Both the position numbers and the translations under genes were made by a program. This document shows positions 44,978-53,735 of a stretch of DNA of 64,000 nucleotides, piece after piece; the first letter of the stretch is position 1, and every line of letters starts with the position of its first letter. This DNA is from Thermophagus sp052400625 (GTDB lineage Bacteria; Bacteroidota; Bacteroidia; Bacteroidales; Marinilabiliaceae), in NCBI GenBank assembly GCA_052400625.1, contig JBQTGH010000006.1; one strand, written 5' to 3'. Under the pieces are notes generated by a model. It saw only the letters and a list, made by a program, of their open reading frames with translations. It was not told the DNA's origin and did no database searches.

Positions 44978-45790
44978 ATGTTGAGATATCTCACTTCAAT
45001 TCCAAAACGGTACCGTCGCTTCTTGCGTCTTGGGCTTTATGTCGTGATCGTCACTGGTATGACTCAAGGGTGTATCCCGCAAAAAGAAACGATTTATTTC
45101 CAAAATTATGAAAAGGACAAAGACTACCAAAATCCCTATAACGACCTCACTTCATTAACTGAGCGTTATGTCTTAAGGCCGAATGATGTATTGTATATCC
45201 AGGTTACAACGAGTAATCCGAAAATCTCTGAATTTTTTAACCCCAATCGTTCAACAGGAAGCAATAGCCAACTCAGTCAATCGCTTTATACCTACCTGAT
45301 CGACGATAGTATGCATATCGACTTTCCGTTTGTCGGAAAAGTTGATTTGCGTGGATGCACCTTACAACAGGCCAAATATAAGATGCAAAAAGTGCTTCAA
45401 CCCATGGTTAGTGACGCGCATGTAAAAATGAGACTGGCCAATAATTACTTCGTAATTCTCGGGGAAGTAGGGAATCCCGGACGCATTCAAATGGATAAAG
45501 AGCAAATCACCATCTTTGAAGCAATAGGATTGGCTGGGGATATTAAAACCTTTGGTAAAAGAAAGGAAATAAAGATTGTCAGGCCTTGGAAAGATGGATA
45601 TCAAACCTTATATCTGGACATTACGGATAATAACATTGTTGGCTCCGATCAATTTTACGTTTATCCCAATGATATAATCTATGTAAGACCTATGAAAGCT
45701 AAAAGTTTTGGAATTGGAGAAACTTTTTCTTTTGGGATGATCAGTTCCGTTCTTGCCATATACCTTACAATTAGAGCCATAACACAATAA
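44978..45790 (+). CDS. Wza-like polysaccharide export lipoprotein
   Basis: A 270-residue outer-membrane lipoprotein. The signal sequence ends with the lipobox-like TQGC (Cys about residue 32). A Poly_export domain follows (YVLRPNDVLYIQVTTSNP), then an SLBB domain (NNYFVILGEVGNPGRI) and a C-terminal transmembrane-like helix (FGMISSVLAIYLTIRA). It should form the outer-membrane channel that works with a Wzc-like partner. It is followed by a Wzc-like gene 29 bases downstream. The C-terminal helix is unlike canonical Wza. Confidence 0.85.
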   Translation: MLRYLTSIPKRYRRFLRLGLYVVIVTGMTQGCIPQKETIYFQNYEKDKDYQNPYNDLTSLTERYVLRPNDVLYIQVTTSNPKISEFFNPNRSTGSNSQLSQSLYTYLIDDSMHIDFPFVGKVDLRGCTLQQAKYKMQKVLQPMVSDAHVKMRLANNYFVILGEVGNPGRIQMDKEQITIFEAIGLAGDIKTFGKRKEIKIVRPWKDGYQTLYLDITDNNIVGSDQFYVYPNDIIYVRPMKAKSFGIGETFSFGMISSVLAIYLTIRAITQ

Positions 45791-45819
45791 CTTTTTTTAA
45801 CGGTTAAGTCGCTGATATA

Positions 45820-48240
45820 ATGAACAGGGTATCCAATCTTAGCACTACTTCTCATAACAGGCCCCAACCAGATTCATCGTCGCAGTTCATACTCGATTAT
45901 CGGAAGTTACTGCATGATCTTTTAAACTTTTGGTGGCTTTTTGCCATTACGATTCTCCTCTCTTTCGGGTTGGTATTCATCCTTCATCGATACTCTACTC
46001 CTATTTATAAGGCATCTATGTCCATTCTTATGGAAGAACGAGGCTCGGACCGTACAAAGGAAGATATGATGCAAGGATTTGGGTTGACACCGGGAGAACG
46101 GAATCTTGATAACCAAATTGCAGTTCTTACCTCTCGCGATATCATTCGTAAAACCATTGACCAGTTAGATTTTCATATCAGCTATTTTGCGGCCGGTCGC
46201 CTGAAGGATACAGAAATTTATCCCAATCCGGGCTTTGTTGTGGAGTTTGATTCTTCGGCATCGCAAATAACCGGCATTCCGGTCAATGTTACCATTCTCG
46301 ACGACCAACACTTTGAACTGTCTGTTAAGACCACCAATTACGCTGTTCTGAACTTTCAATCGGGAAATACCGCTCAATACAGCGGGAACATTGACTTCTC
46401 TCAAAAATTTAAATTTGGTGACAAAATAGAAACCCCTTGGTTGAAAGCCCGTATTGTTCGATCCGAATACGGATCGGCCGGAGAAAACACTTATTACTTT
46501 ATTTTTAACAACCCGGAAAGTCTGGCTGCCCGCTATTATAGTATTCTTCAGGCCAAAAAAGCCGGAGAGAACAGTACGATTGTGCATCTGTCGGTTACGG
46601 GTTCCAATCATCAAAAAAACATCGCATTTCTCAAAAAATTATCAGAAACTTTCATTAATACCAACCTTGAAAAGAAAAATCAAATTGCGACCAATACCAT
46701 TAATTTTATTGAAGAACAACTGTTAATTATATCCGATTCGCTTGCCAGGAAAGGAACCCAGCTCAGTAATTTTAGGACCCACCACCAAATCCAGGACATA
46801 AGCTCGGAAGCCGAACATTTGTTTAACCAAATTCAGGAACTTTCTACCCAAATTTCGGAGAAAACCCTTATCATTAATTATTTTGATTATTTAAATCACT
46901 ATTTTTCAGCCGACAGCATTCTTCAAAAACGACTGGCTCCCGCAACCTTTGAGGTTAATAATCCCATTATTTCCGGACAGATCACTAAAATTATTGAACT
47001 CAATAACGAAAGGTTAACTCTAAACGGTCAACAGAATCCTTATAAACATGAACTGGACAAACAAATTCTGGTTGCCCGCAATACTTTATTAGAGGCTATT
47101 TCTAATCAAATTGATGTTTTTAATGAATCCATCAGTCGGCTTAGAAATGAAAAGATACAGATAACACGCCAGCTATACCGGCTTCCGGAAAAAGAGAGAA
47201 AACTTCTTGGCATTGAACGTCAATTCGACCTTAACAACGAAGTTTATACCTTTCTGCTCAGAAAAAGATCGGAAGCCCAAATTCAGAAAGCCTCAAATAC
47301 CTCCGATCATTCTGTCTTAGAAGCCCCACGTTATTCCGGGATGGTATATCCCCAAAAATCTGCGAATCGCCAGAAAGCCTTATTCTTGGGAGTATTTATT
47401 CCTCTTGCTTTCATCGTGCTGCGGCAATTGTTGAATAACAAAATAACAACCCCGGACGAACTGGAGCGTCTATCTACAAAACCTATTATTGGCCATATCA
47501 TTCACAGCCAAAAAGGAGTTGCCAATATTATACATAAATATCCCAGATCTGTTATTGCCGAAACCTTCCGACGCGTTAGAACACGACTGGAATATCTGAC
47601 TGCCGGGGCTCAAACACCTATCATAGCTATCTCCAGTTCCATGCCGGGCGAAGGAAAAACATTCTGCGCATTAAATCTTGCGGCAGTTTTTGCCTATTCC
47701 GGGAAAAAAACGGTTTTGTTGGGTTTTGATATGAGAAAACCGGGACTTAACAAATTGTTTGATCTGGACGGAAGCGATGGTCTCTCCCACTATTTTCTGG
47801 GAAAAGTTACGCTCGATGACATAATTTATAGTGGAGGGCAGGAAAATCTGGATATCATACCCTCAGGGGTCATTCCCCCCAACCCGTCGGAATTGATCTC
47901 GTCGGCCAAAACAGACGAACTTATCAATGATCTCAAAAAACGTTATAACGTAATCATTCTGGATACGCCGCCGTTAGGGATCGTTGCCGACCCCATTATC
48001 CTTGCCAGAAAGGCCGATACATTAATCTTTTTGGCAAGACAAAACTTCACCATTAAAGATGCATTTATTCAGACCCTGAACCATGTGGAAGAAGAAGGGA
48101 TTAAAAATGTTGGTGTTCTGTTTAATGATTTGCAGGTTAAACGCGGGAAAAAAGGCCTGAAATATGGATACGGATATGGATATCGTTATGGGTACGGATA
48201 TGGATATGCCTATGGTAAAGGCTACTATGAAGAAGAGTAA
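45820..48240 (+). CDS. Wzc-like polysaccharide co-polymerase / tyrosine kinase (second copy)
   Basis: An 806-residue protein with the same layout as the first copy: transmembrane helix near 42-60, Wzz domain and long coiled coil, second helix near 520-540, and a BY-kinase domain with Walker A SSMPGEGKT, Walker A' FDMRKPG and Walker B VIILDTPPLGI. The C-terminus is a dense Tyr cluster (11 tyrosines in the last 26 residues), which in Wzc is the autophosphorylation site that governs oligomer state and export. It pairs with the adjacent Wza-like gene. The copies are clearly diverged, not a recent duplication. Confidence 0.9.
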   Translation: MNRVSNLSTTSHNRPQPDSSSQFILDYRKLLHDLLNFWWLFAITILLSFGLVFILHRYSTPIYKASMSILMEERGSDRTKEDMMQGFGLTPGERNLDNQIAVLTSRDIIRKTIDQLDFHISYFAAGRLKDTEIYPNPGFVVEFDSSASQITGIPVNVTILDDQHFELSVKTTNYAVLNFQSGNTAQYSGNIDFSQKFKFGDKIETPWLKARIVRSEYGSAGENTYYFIFNNPESLAARYYSILQAKKAGENSTIVHLSVTGSNHQKNIAFLKKLSETFINTNLEKKNQIATNTINFIEEQLLIISDSLARKGTQLSNFRTHHQIQDISSEAEHLFNQIQELSTQISEKTLIINYFDYLNHYFSADSILQKRLAPATFEVNNPIISGQITKIIELNNERLTLNGQQNPYKHELDKQILVARNTLLEAISNQIDVFNESISRLRNEKIQITRQLYRLPEKERKLLGIERQFDLNNEVYTFLLRKRSEAQIQKASNTSDHSVLEAPRYSGMVYPQKSANRQKALFLGVFIPLAFIVLRQLLNNKITTPDELERLSTKPIIGHIIHSQKGVANIIHKYPRSVIAETFRRVRTRLEYLTAGAQTPIIAISSSMPGEGKTFCALNLAAVFAYSGKKTVLLGFDMRKPGLNKLFDLDGSDGLSHYFLGKVTLDDIIYSGGQENLDIIPSGVIPPNPSELISSAKTDELINDLKKRYNVIILDTPPLGIVADPIILARKADTLIFLARQNFTIKDAFIQTLNHVEEEGIKNVGVLFNDLQVKRGKKGLKYGYGYGYRYGYGYGYAYGKGYYEEE

Positions 48241-48299
48241 AGGCATCTTCCTTGTTTGCTTATGGCCATTAATTTTTAGACTTTGAAAAAAAGAGAAGA

Positions 48300-49904
48300 A
48301 TGTGTTTCCGATGTTTGTTGATAGTAATTTCCATCTTTGCCAGCCCCCTTGCCACAGGGCAGCTTTATAGTCATTGGAACCATCATGCATTAAATCCCAT
48401 CGATCGGATCAGCAACCGCCCGGGACAAAACTTGCATACCGCCATAGGCCCCATGCGACTGGATGAAGTTGCGAACTATTACAACGTGGATTCCCTGATT
48501 CAAAGAGGCCTTCCCCTCCCCCGACCAAATCAGAATATCGTTGGTCGTTTCTTCTCTAACGATCTGTTGAAATGGAATGACAACGATGTTTCTGTAACTG
48601 TTAGTCCTCTTTTTAATTTTGAGGTCGGCAAGGATAATCAGGCCAACAAAAATTGGTACGTCAACACCCGTGGTGCCATGATTGAAGGTACGTTGGGTAA
48701 AAATGTGGCTTTTTATGTCGATTTATTAGAAAATCAGGCCACCTTCCCGGAATACATCGATGCGTTTATCGACCAAAGAGACGTTATTCCGGGTCAGGGA
48801 CGACATAAGGATTTTGGAGATGATGCCCATGATTTTTCTCAATCAACCGGTTATCTTTCCTATAACGCAGGGCGCTGGTTTAATTTTCAAATGGGTTTTG
48901 GAAAACATTTTATTGGAGAAGGCTATCGTTCACTTTTTTTGTCGGATAATGCATATAGTTATCCCTATCTAAAAATGACCGCCACATTTCTTCGTGCCAA
49001 ATACATGCTGATGATTAGCGAGCTGAAACATTTCGAAAGAGATGAAACCTTGGGAGATCCTCGTTTTGAAAGTAAATACGGAGCTTTTCACTATCTCAGC
49101 TGGAATATCGGGAAACGATTTAATCTGGGACTTTTTGAAAGTGTGATTTGGGCAGCCGAAGACACTATTGGTTATCGAGGTATTGATGTCAACTATGTTA
49201 CACCATTAGTTGTTTTGCGACCGGTAGAGTATAATCTGGGCTCACCCGACAACATGACCATGGGAATCAGCATGAAATATATCCTCTGGAAGGATGCTGC
49301 ACTTTACGGACAATTTGTTTTGGGAGAATTCAAATTTGATGAAGTCTTTTCCGGCAATAAATGGTGGGCCAATAAGCAAGGATTTCTTGTGGGCACAAAG
49401 ACATTCAATATTTTTGGAATCAACAATTTGGATTTCATCTCGGAATACAGCCAGGTTCGTCCGTATACCTATTCGCATTACCAACCCATCACCAATTATG
49501 GGCATTTTTATCAAGAACTGGCGCATCCTTTGGGGGCCAACTTTCGTGAGAGTGTCTCATTTTTAAGGTATCGGCACAAACGGTGGAATTTTGAAACCAA
49601 ACTACAACTGGCCACCAAAGGTTTGGACACCACCGATGACATTAGCTATGGTGGTAATATCCATAAGCCCAATGTTACTCGACCGGATGACTATGGTCAT
49701 TTTATTGGTCAGGGATTAAAGTCAAAGCTCACCCAGGCCCAAATGAATGTTATTTATCTGATCAATCCCAAAAATAACATGAATGTCACTGTAGGTTTGC
49801 GCTATCGTAAAATGTCCAATGATCTGGAAACCGTAAAAGGCAACTATTTTTACCTGGCATTCCGCACTTCATTGCGAAACGTTTATTATGATTATTTTCA
49901 ATGA
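48300..49904 (+). CDS. Outer-membrane beta-barrel, Wzi-like capsule assembly protein
   Basis: A 534-residue exported protein. The signal peptide is short, ending in a SPLATGQ-like cleavage site (about residue 20). The rest is strand-rich with alternating aromatic residues (FNFQMGFGKHFIGEGYRSLF, YSYPYLKMTATFLRAKYMLM) and ends in an aromatic C-terminal strand (NVYYDYF), typical for an outer-membrane barrel. Wzi-like proteins bind surface polysaccharide and help attach it. It follows the Wza/Wzc pair and probably belongs with it, though the assignment to Wzi rather than another barrel is by context and pattern. Confidence 0.7.
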   Translation: MCFRCLLIVISIFASPLATGQLYSHWNHHALNPIDRISNRPGQNLHTAIGPMRLDEVANYYNVDSLIQRGLPLPRPNQNIVGRFFSNDLLKWNDNDVSVTVSPLFNFEVGKDNQANKNWYVNTRGAMIEGTLGKNVAFYVDLLENQATFPEYIDAFIDQRDVIPGQGRHKDFGDDAHDFSQSTGYLSYNAGRWFNFQMGFGKHFIGEGYRSLFLSDNAYSYPYLKMTATFLRAKYMLMISELKHFERDETLGDPRFESKYGAFHYLSWNIGKRFNLGLFESVIWAAEDTIGYRGIDVNYVTPLVVLRPVEYNLGSPDNMTMGISMKYILWKDAALYGQFVLGEFKFDEVFSGNKWWANKQGFLVGTKTFNIFGINNLDFISEYSQVRPYTYSHYQPITNYGHFYQELAHPLGANFRESVSFLRYRHKRWNFETKLQLATKGLDTTDDISYGGNIHKPNVTRPDDYGHFIGQGLKSKLTQAQMNVIYLINPKNNMNVTVGLRYRKMSNDLETVKGNYFYLAFRTSLRNVYYDYFQ

Positions 49905-49936
49905 CGATCCTTAACCCGTTGCTCCCTACTCACTTT

Positions 49937-50500
49937 TTAATGCTTGCCCTTATTTTTAATCTCTCTTTGTTTTACTTTTTCGGCCGGATTGCCGCGATAA
50001 ACGCCATAAGCCTCTAATTTTCCACCGGCAACACTATTCACTGCCAATACCGAATGTGACAAACAGGTTGTTTTGCCTGTAACGATTGACTTGGCCCCAA
50101 TCCAGACACCATCCTCCAGTACTATAGGGCCAACCATCAGATCAAAAGTCGTCTTCGAAAAATCATGATTGCCGCATAAAATCATGGCACCCTGCGACAA
50201 ACAGCAATGAGCTCCGATATTCACCTGTGCCAAATTATCGATCCATACCTCCTCTCCTAACCAGGTATAATCGCCCACTGTCAGCCTCCAAGGATATTTG
50301 ATATTGACCCGAGGTTTTATTACCACCCCCTTACCAATCTTTGCCCCAAAAAAACGAAGCATCCTTCTTTTTAACCCGGAAAACGGAAAAAACGGATTTA
50401 GGAAAAACAGCCCATTCACAATGTACCACGCCCCCCTTACAATCATGTGTCGGCCGGGATGATACCAACTGTTATCATATTTGGATAAATCTACCTTCAT
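49937..50500 (-). CDS. WcaF-like acetyltransferase
   Basis: A 187-residue hexapeptide-repeat (left-handed beta-helix) acyltransferase. It opens with the WcaF-type segment SKYDNSWYHPGRH and continues with repeats such as IGKGVVIKPRV, IGAHCCLSQGAMILCGNHD (active-site His) and WIGAKSIVTGKTT. It probably O-acetylates the exopolysaccharide. It is on the opposite strand from the export genes and converges with the barrel gene (gap 32 bases). Confidence 0.85.
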   Translation of the reverse strand: MKVDLSKYDNSWYHPGRHMIVRGAWYIVNGLFFLNPFFPFSGLKRRMLRFFGAKIGKGVVIKPRVNIKYPWRLTVGDYTWLGEEVWIDNLAQVNIGAHCCLSQGAMILCGNHDFSKTTFDLMVGPIVLEDGVWIGAKSIVTGKTTCLSHSVLAVNSVAGGKLEAYGVYRGNPAEKVKQREIKNKGKH

Positions 50501-50751
50501 GAAATTCTTTTTTTGATGTCAGATCAAACCGGGAATGCATACCTTAAGATCCTGTTCTACAGAACCTAAAATGCAAGCCCCGCTCAAACCTGTTATTCAA
50601 AAACAACCAAAACTACAAAAGATTTGGCACATAATACAACCCAAAATAACCGGCATCCCCAACCTGTTTAAGGAAAAACTAATATAAAACACTTTACGTC
50701 GGCCTCTAATAGTTGTAAATTAATAGCATTTACCAACTAAAAATTAGTCAT

Positions 50752-51747
50752 ATGAAGGCATTTAGATTATTAACCGGAATATTTTTTCTGGCAATAATTG
50801 CCGGATGTAACAACAAGCCGAAAATAGGCTTCTTGATGGATACAATAAGTCTGGACCGTTGGGAAAAAGACAAAGAACTTTTCGAAGAACAAGTAGAGAA
50901 AATGGATGGTATTCCTCTGGTACGTGTTGCCAATGGCGATTCACCAACACAAATTGACCAAGCCACCCAGCTGCTTTATGACGGAGTGGATGTTTTGGTG
51001 GTTATTCCTGTTGACCTTCATGCCTCACGGGATATCGTTAAAATGGCCCATAAAAATGATGTCCCGGTTATTTCATACGACCGGATGATCCGCGACTGCA
51101 ACGTAGACTATTATGTCTCGACCGACAATATTCATATTGGGGAACAACAAGCGTCCTATCTGTCGAGAATGGCACCTTCCGGCAATTATGCGCTTCTGGG
51201 TGGTTCCACAAAAGATTATAATGCTACCCTCCTGCATCTTGGATGGATGAACGTGCTTCAGCCACTGATCGAAAAGGGAGATATCAACCTTGTTTTAGAT
51301 GAATATGTAAAAGAGTGGAATGCCAAAGATGCCTTTTCTATAATGGATAGCTTCTTGTCCAAAACCAATACACCACTGGATGTGATTATTGCCGGAAACG
51401 ACGACCTGGCAGCGGGTGCCATTCAAGCCCTCAGGCAACACAACCTGACGAAAAAAGTATTGGTGGCTGGTCAGGATGCCGAGCTGGAAGCCATACGCAA
51501 CATAGTAGCGGGCGATCAAACCATCACCATATTTAAACCCATTGATGCTTTAGTATCTACTGCGGTAAATATGGCCATGAAACTCGCAGAGGATGAACCT
51601 ATCAACACCAATGTAACGGTTAATAACGGATTTAAGCTGGTGCCCGCCGTTCTTCTCTCCTCTCAGGTCGTTAATCGTCAAAACATCAAGTTAACGGTGG
51701 TTTCGGAAGGTTACCTGGAAGAAGGAGATATTTATAAAGAAAAGTAG
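50752..51747 (+). CDS. Sugar-binding periplasmic lipoprotein (XylF/RbsB-like)
   Basis: A 331-residue type-I periplasmic binding protein carrying a lipobox (LAIIAGC, Cys about residue 19). The sequence then follows the RbsB/XylF pattern: IGFLMDTISLDRW, YDGVDVLVVIPVDL, VISYDRMI and AGNDDLAAGAIQALR. It would deliver a pentose or related sugar to a transporter or act as a sensor component, but no permease or ATPase gene is adjacent, which is unusual. The specificity is inferred only. Confidence 0.85.
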   Translation: MKAFRLLTGIFFLAIIAGCNNKPKIGFLMDTISLDRWEKDKELFEEQVEKMDGIPLVRVANGDSPTQIDQATQLLYDGVDVLVVIPVDLHASRDIVKMAHKNDVPVISYDRMIRDCNVDYYVSTDNIHIGEQQASYLSRMAPSGNYALLGGSTKDYNATLLHLGWMNVLQPLIEKGDINLVLDEYVKEWNAKDAFSIMDSFLSKTNTPLDVIIAGNDDLAAGAIQALRQHNLTKKVLVAGQDAELEAIRNIVAGDQTITIFKPIDALVSTAVNMAMKLAEDEPINTNVTVNNGFKLVPAVLLSSQVVNRQNIKLTVVSEGYLEEGDIYKEK

Positions 51748-51802
51748 GATGCCTTAAGACCATGCTTCGGCTAAAACCATGATAAAAAGAATTGATGTCT
51801 AT

Positions 51803-51834
51803 TTTATCAGGCCATATTTTTATGAGTACCTTTG
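51803..51834 (+). promoter_or_regulatory. Promoter for mnmE
   Basis: TTTA (51803-51806), a 20-base spacer and the perfect -7 box TACCTTTG (51827-51834), 18 bases upstream of the mnmE ATG. One mismatch in the -33 element. Confidence 0.6.
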
Positions 51835-51851
51835 CAAAAAAAAATTTGTAG

Positions 51852-53264
51852 ATGATACTCCAGGATACCATATGTGCCATTTCCACTGCGCCCGGAGCCG
51901 GTGCCATTGCGGTTATCAGACTTGCCGGTCCGGAAGCATTTAGCATCGCCGAAAAAGTGTTCCGCCCGGCCTCCAAACACAAAATAATAAGTGATCAGCC
52001 GGCTCAAACCTTACTTTACGGTACCATATCCGACGGCATCAACGACATTGATGAAGTGGTTGTCGCCATTTTTCGTGCACCCCATTCTTTTACGGGCGAC
52101 GACATCATTGAGATTTCCTGTCATGGTGCTGTATACATTCAACAGAGAATGCTTAATCTTCTCATTGACAACGGTGCCAGAATGGCCAAACCCGGAGAAT
52201 TTACGCAACGCGCCTTCCTCAACGGGAAAATGGATCTGAGTCAGGCCGAGGCAGTGGCTGACCTTATTGCCGCTCGTAGCGAATCGGCCCGAAGAGTCGC
52301 CCTTCAGCAAATGAAAGGAGGCTTTTCTAACGAATTGGTCAATTTAAGAAGCAAGTTGTTGGAATTTACTTCACTAATCGAACTGGAACTTGATTTCAGC
52401 GAAGAAGATGTGGAATTTGCAGACCGAAAACAGCTGATCGATTTGGTCAATCAAATAGACTCTGAACTCAAGAAACTGATCAGTTCCTTTTCACTTGGTA
52501 ATGCCATAAAAAACGGCATTCCCGTCGCTATCGTGGGGCCTGCCAATGCCGGCAAATCAACCCTTCTGAATGCTTTGCTCAACGAAGATCGCGCCATTGT
52601 TTCTGATGTGCCGGGAACCACGCGTGACGCCATCGAAGATGTGATGAACATCAATGGACTCACCTTCCGTTTTATCGATACCGCCGGTATCAGGGCAACG
52701 CACGATAAAGTGGAAAATATTGGTATTTCTCTTACTTACAACAAAATTAAACAAGCTTCGGTGGTTTTGTTGATGATGGATGTTCAGGATAATGACCAAA
52801 ACATTCATCTTACCGTTTCCGATGTCAAAAGCCACATGAATCCCAACCACCAAAAGCTCATTGTGATCATTAATAAAACCGACTTGGTGGACCCTCAAAC
52901 CCTGCAAAAAAGGTTTTCTGAAGAAGCATTTCGAAAATCAACAGGAGCAGACGCCATCATTCCCGTTTCTGCTAAACACAAATCTAACCTTGAGAGCCTA
53001 ATCCGTCATTTGTTACAAACCGTCGATACAAACGCCATCGACAATAACCAGGTCGTGGTTTCCAACGCCCGTCACTACGAAGCCCTCAAAAAAGCCCGGG
53101 AAGGTATCATCCGCACCCGTGAGGGCCTTATTAATGGCATTTCGGGCGACTTTATCGCCCAGGATATCCGGGAAGTTCTACACTACCTGGGTGAAATCAC
53201 CGGTCAAATCACTACAGACGAGGTACTTGGAAACATCTTTAAGAACTTTTGTATCGGCAAATAG
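51852..53264 (+). CDS. mnmE: tRNA uridine-5-carboxymethylaminomethyl modification GTPase
   Basis: A 470-residue GTPase that with MnmG modifies U34 of some tRNAs. The N-terminal folate-binding domain begins TICAISTAPGAGAIAVIRLAG. The helical domain carries an inserted G domain: G1 GPANAGKSTLLNAL (about 228), switch region FIDTAGIRAT, and G4 IINKTD. The C-terminus ends FCIGK, with the conserved Cys. The stop codon TAG is created with the copied 17-bp repeat described separately. Full length, intact. Confidence 0.97.
   Translation: MILQDTICAISTAPGAGAIAVIRLAGPEAFSIAEKVFRPASKHKIISDQPAQTLLYGTISDGINDIDEVVVAIFRAPHSFTGDDIIEISCHGAVYIQQRMLNLLIDNGARMAKPGEFTQRAFLNGKMDLSQAEAVADLIAARSESARRVALQQMKGGFSNELVNLRSKLLEFTSLIELELDFSEEDVEFADRKQLIDLVNQIDSELKKLISSFSLGNAIKNGIPVAIVGPANAGKSTLLNALLNEDRAIVSDVPGTTRDAIEDVMNINGLTFRFIDTAGIRATHDKVENIGISLTYNKIKQASVVLLMMDVQDNDQNIHLTVSDVKSHMNPNHQKLIVIINKTDLVDPQTLQKRFSEEAFRKSTGADAIIPVSAKHKSNLESLIRHLLQTVDTNAIDNNQVVVSNARHYEALKKAREGIIRTREGLINGISGDFIAQDIREVLHYLGEITGQITTDEVLGNIFKNFCIGK
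53247..53263 (+). repeat. Left copy of the 17-bp repeat at the mnmE 3' end (attachment site)
   Basis: TTTTGTATCGGCAAATA encodes the end of MnmE (FCIGK plus the first stop-codon bases). An identical copy lies at 63321-63337. The 3' end of mnmE (trmE/thdF) is the known integration site of Salmonella genomic island 1. Confidence 0.8.
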
Positions 53265-53317
53265 CTGAAAACCATCGGTATAGTTACATTTTACAGGACA
53301 ATCTATAAACATTATTC

Positions 53318-53336
53318 AGTGAGCCAACCGGTTCTG
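53318..53336 (+). repeat. 19-bp near-repeat, copy 1
   Basis: AGTGAGCCAACCGGTTCTG at 53318-53336 matches AGTGAGTCATCCGGTTCTG at 60727-60745 in 17 of 19 positions, same orientation. The two flank the restriction-modification genes. Confidence 0.5.
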
Positions 53337-53418
53337 GAATGGGCGGCATAACGGTTTAGATGTTTAGATGTAAGATTTTTAGAAGTAAGTTGTAAGAGGA
53401 CAAAAATCATTTTCGGAG

Positions 53419-53604
53419 CACGATAGAACTATTTGGACAAACTATTTTCGTATTTACACAGGTGATTCGATAAATCATTTCAACAGTAAAGGTGAAAAAA
53501 TAACAAAAGGACGTGAAATTCAACTTTCAAGTCACTTAAAGGATGAAAATAGTAAAGTGAGTAATAAATTAATTGAAGATATTCAGGCTAATAAAATGCC
53601 TTAG
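53419..53604 (+). pseudogene. Remnant of an unidentified gene
   Basis: An open frame with no start codon of its own, readable for about 61 residues from HDRTIWTNYFRIYTGDS through FNSKGEKITKGREIQL to EDIQANKMP and a TAG stop at 53602-53604. Composition is protein-like and unlike the surrounding non-coding DNA. No family is recognised. It fills most of the roughly 470 bases between mnmE and hsdM and is probably a truncated leftover of the island's earlier contents. Confidence 0.4.
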
Positions 53605-53692
53605 GTGGGAAAGATTCAGAACAAATTAAAGGAGATTACATTTCTGGAATTTTAAAATTTTAACCTACGCACCACCACCGCACACATAAAAC

Positions 53693-53700
53693 TATATTTG
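53693..53700 (+). promoter_or_regulatory. Possible -7 box before hsdM
   Basis: TATATTTG matches TAnnTTTG, 36 bases before the hsdM ATG. No TTTG lies at the expected distance upstream, so only half of the promoter is visible. Confidence 0.35.
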
Positions 53701-53735
53701 CATTATCAACGAAACAACAGAAATCGAATCAAAAT

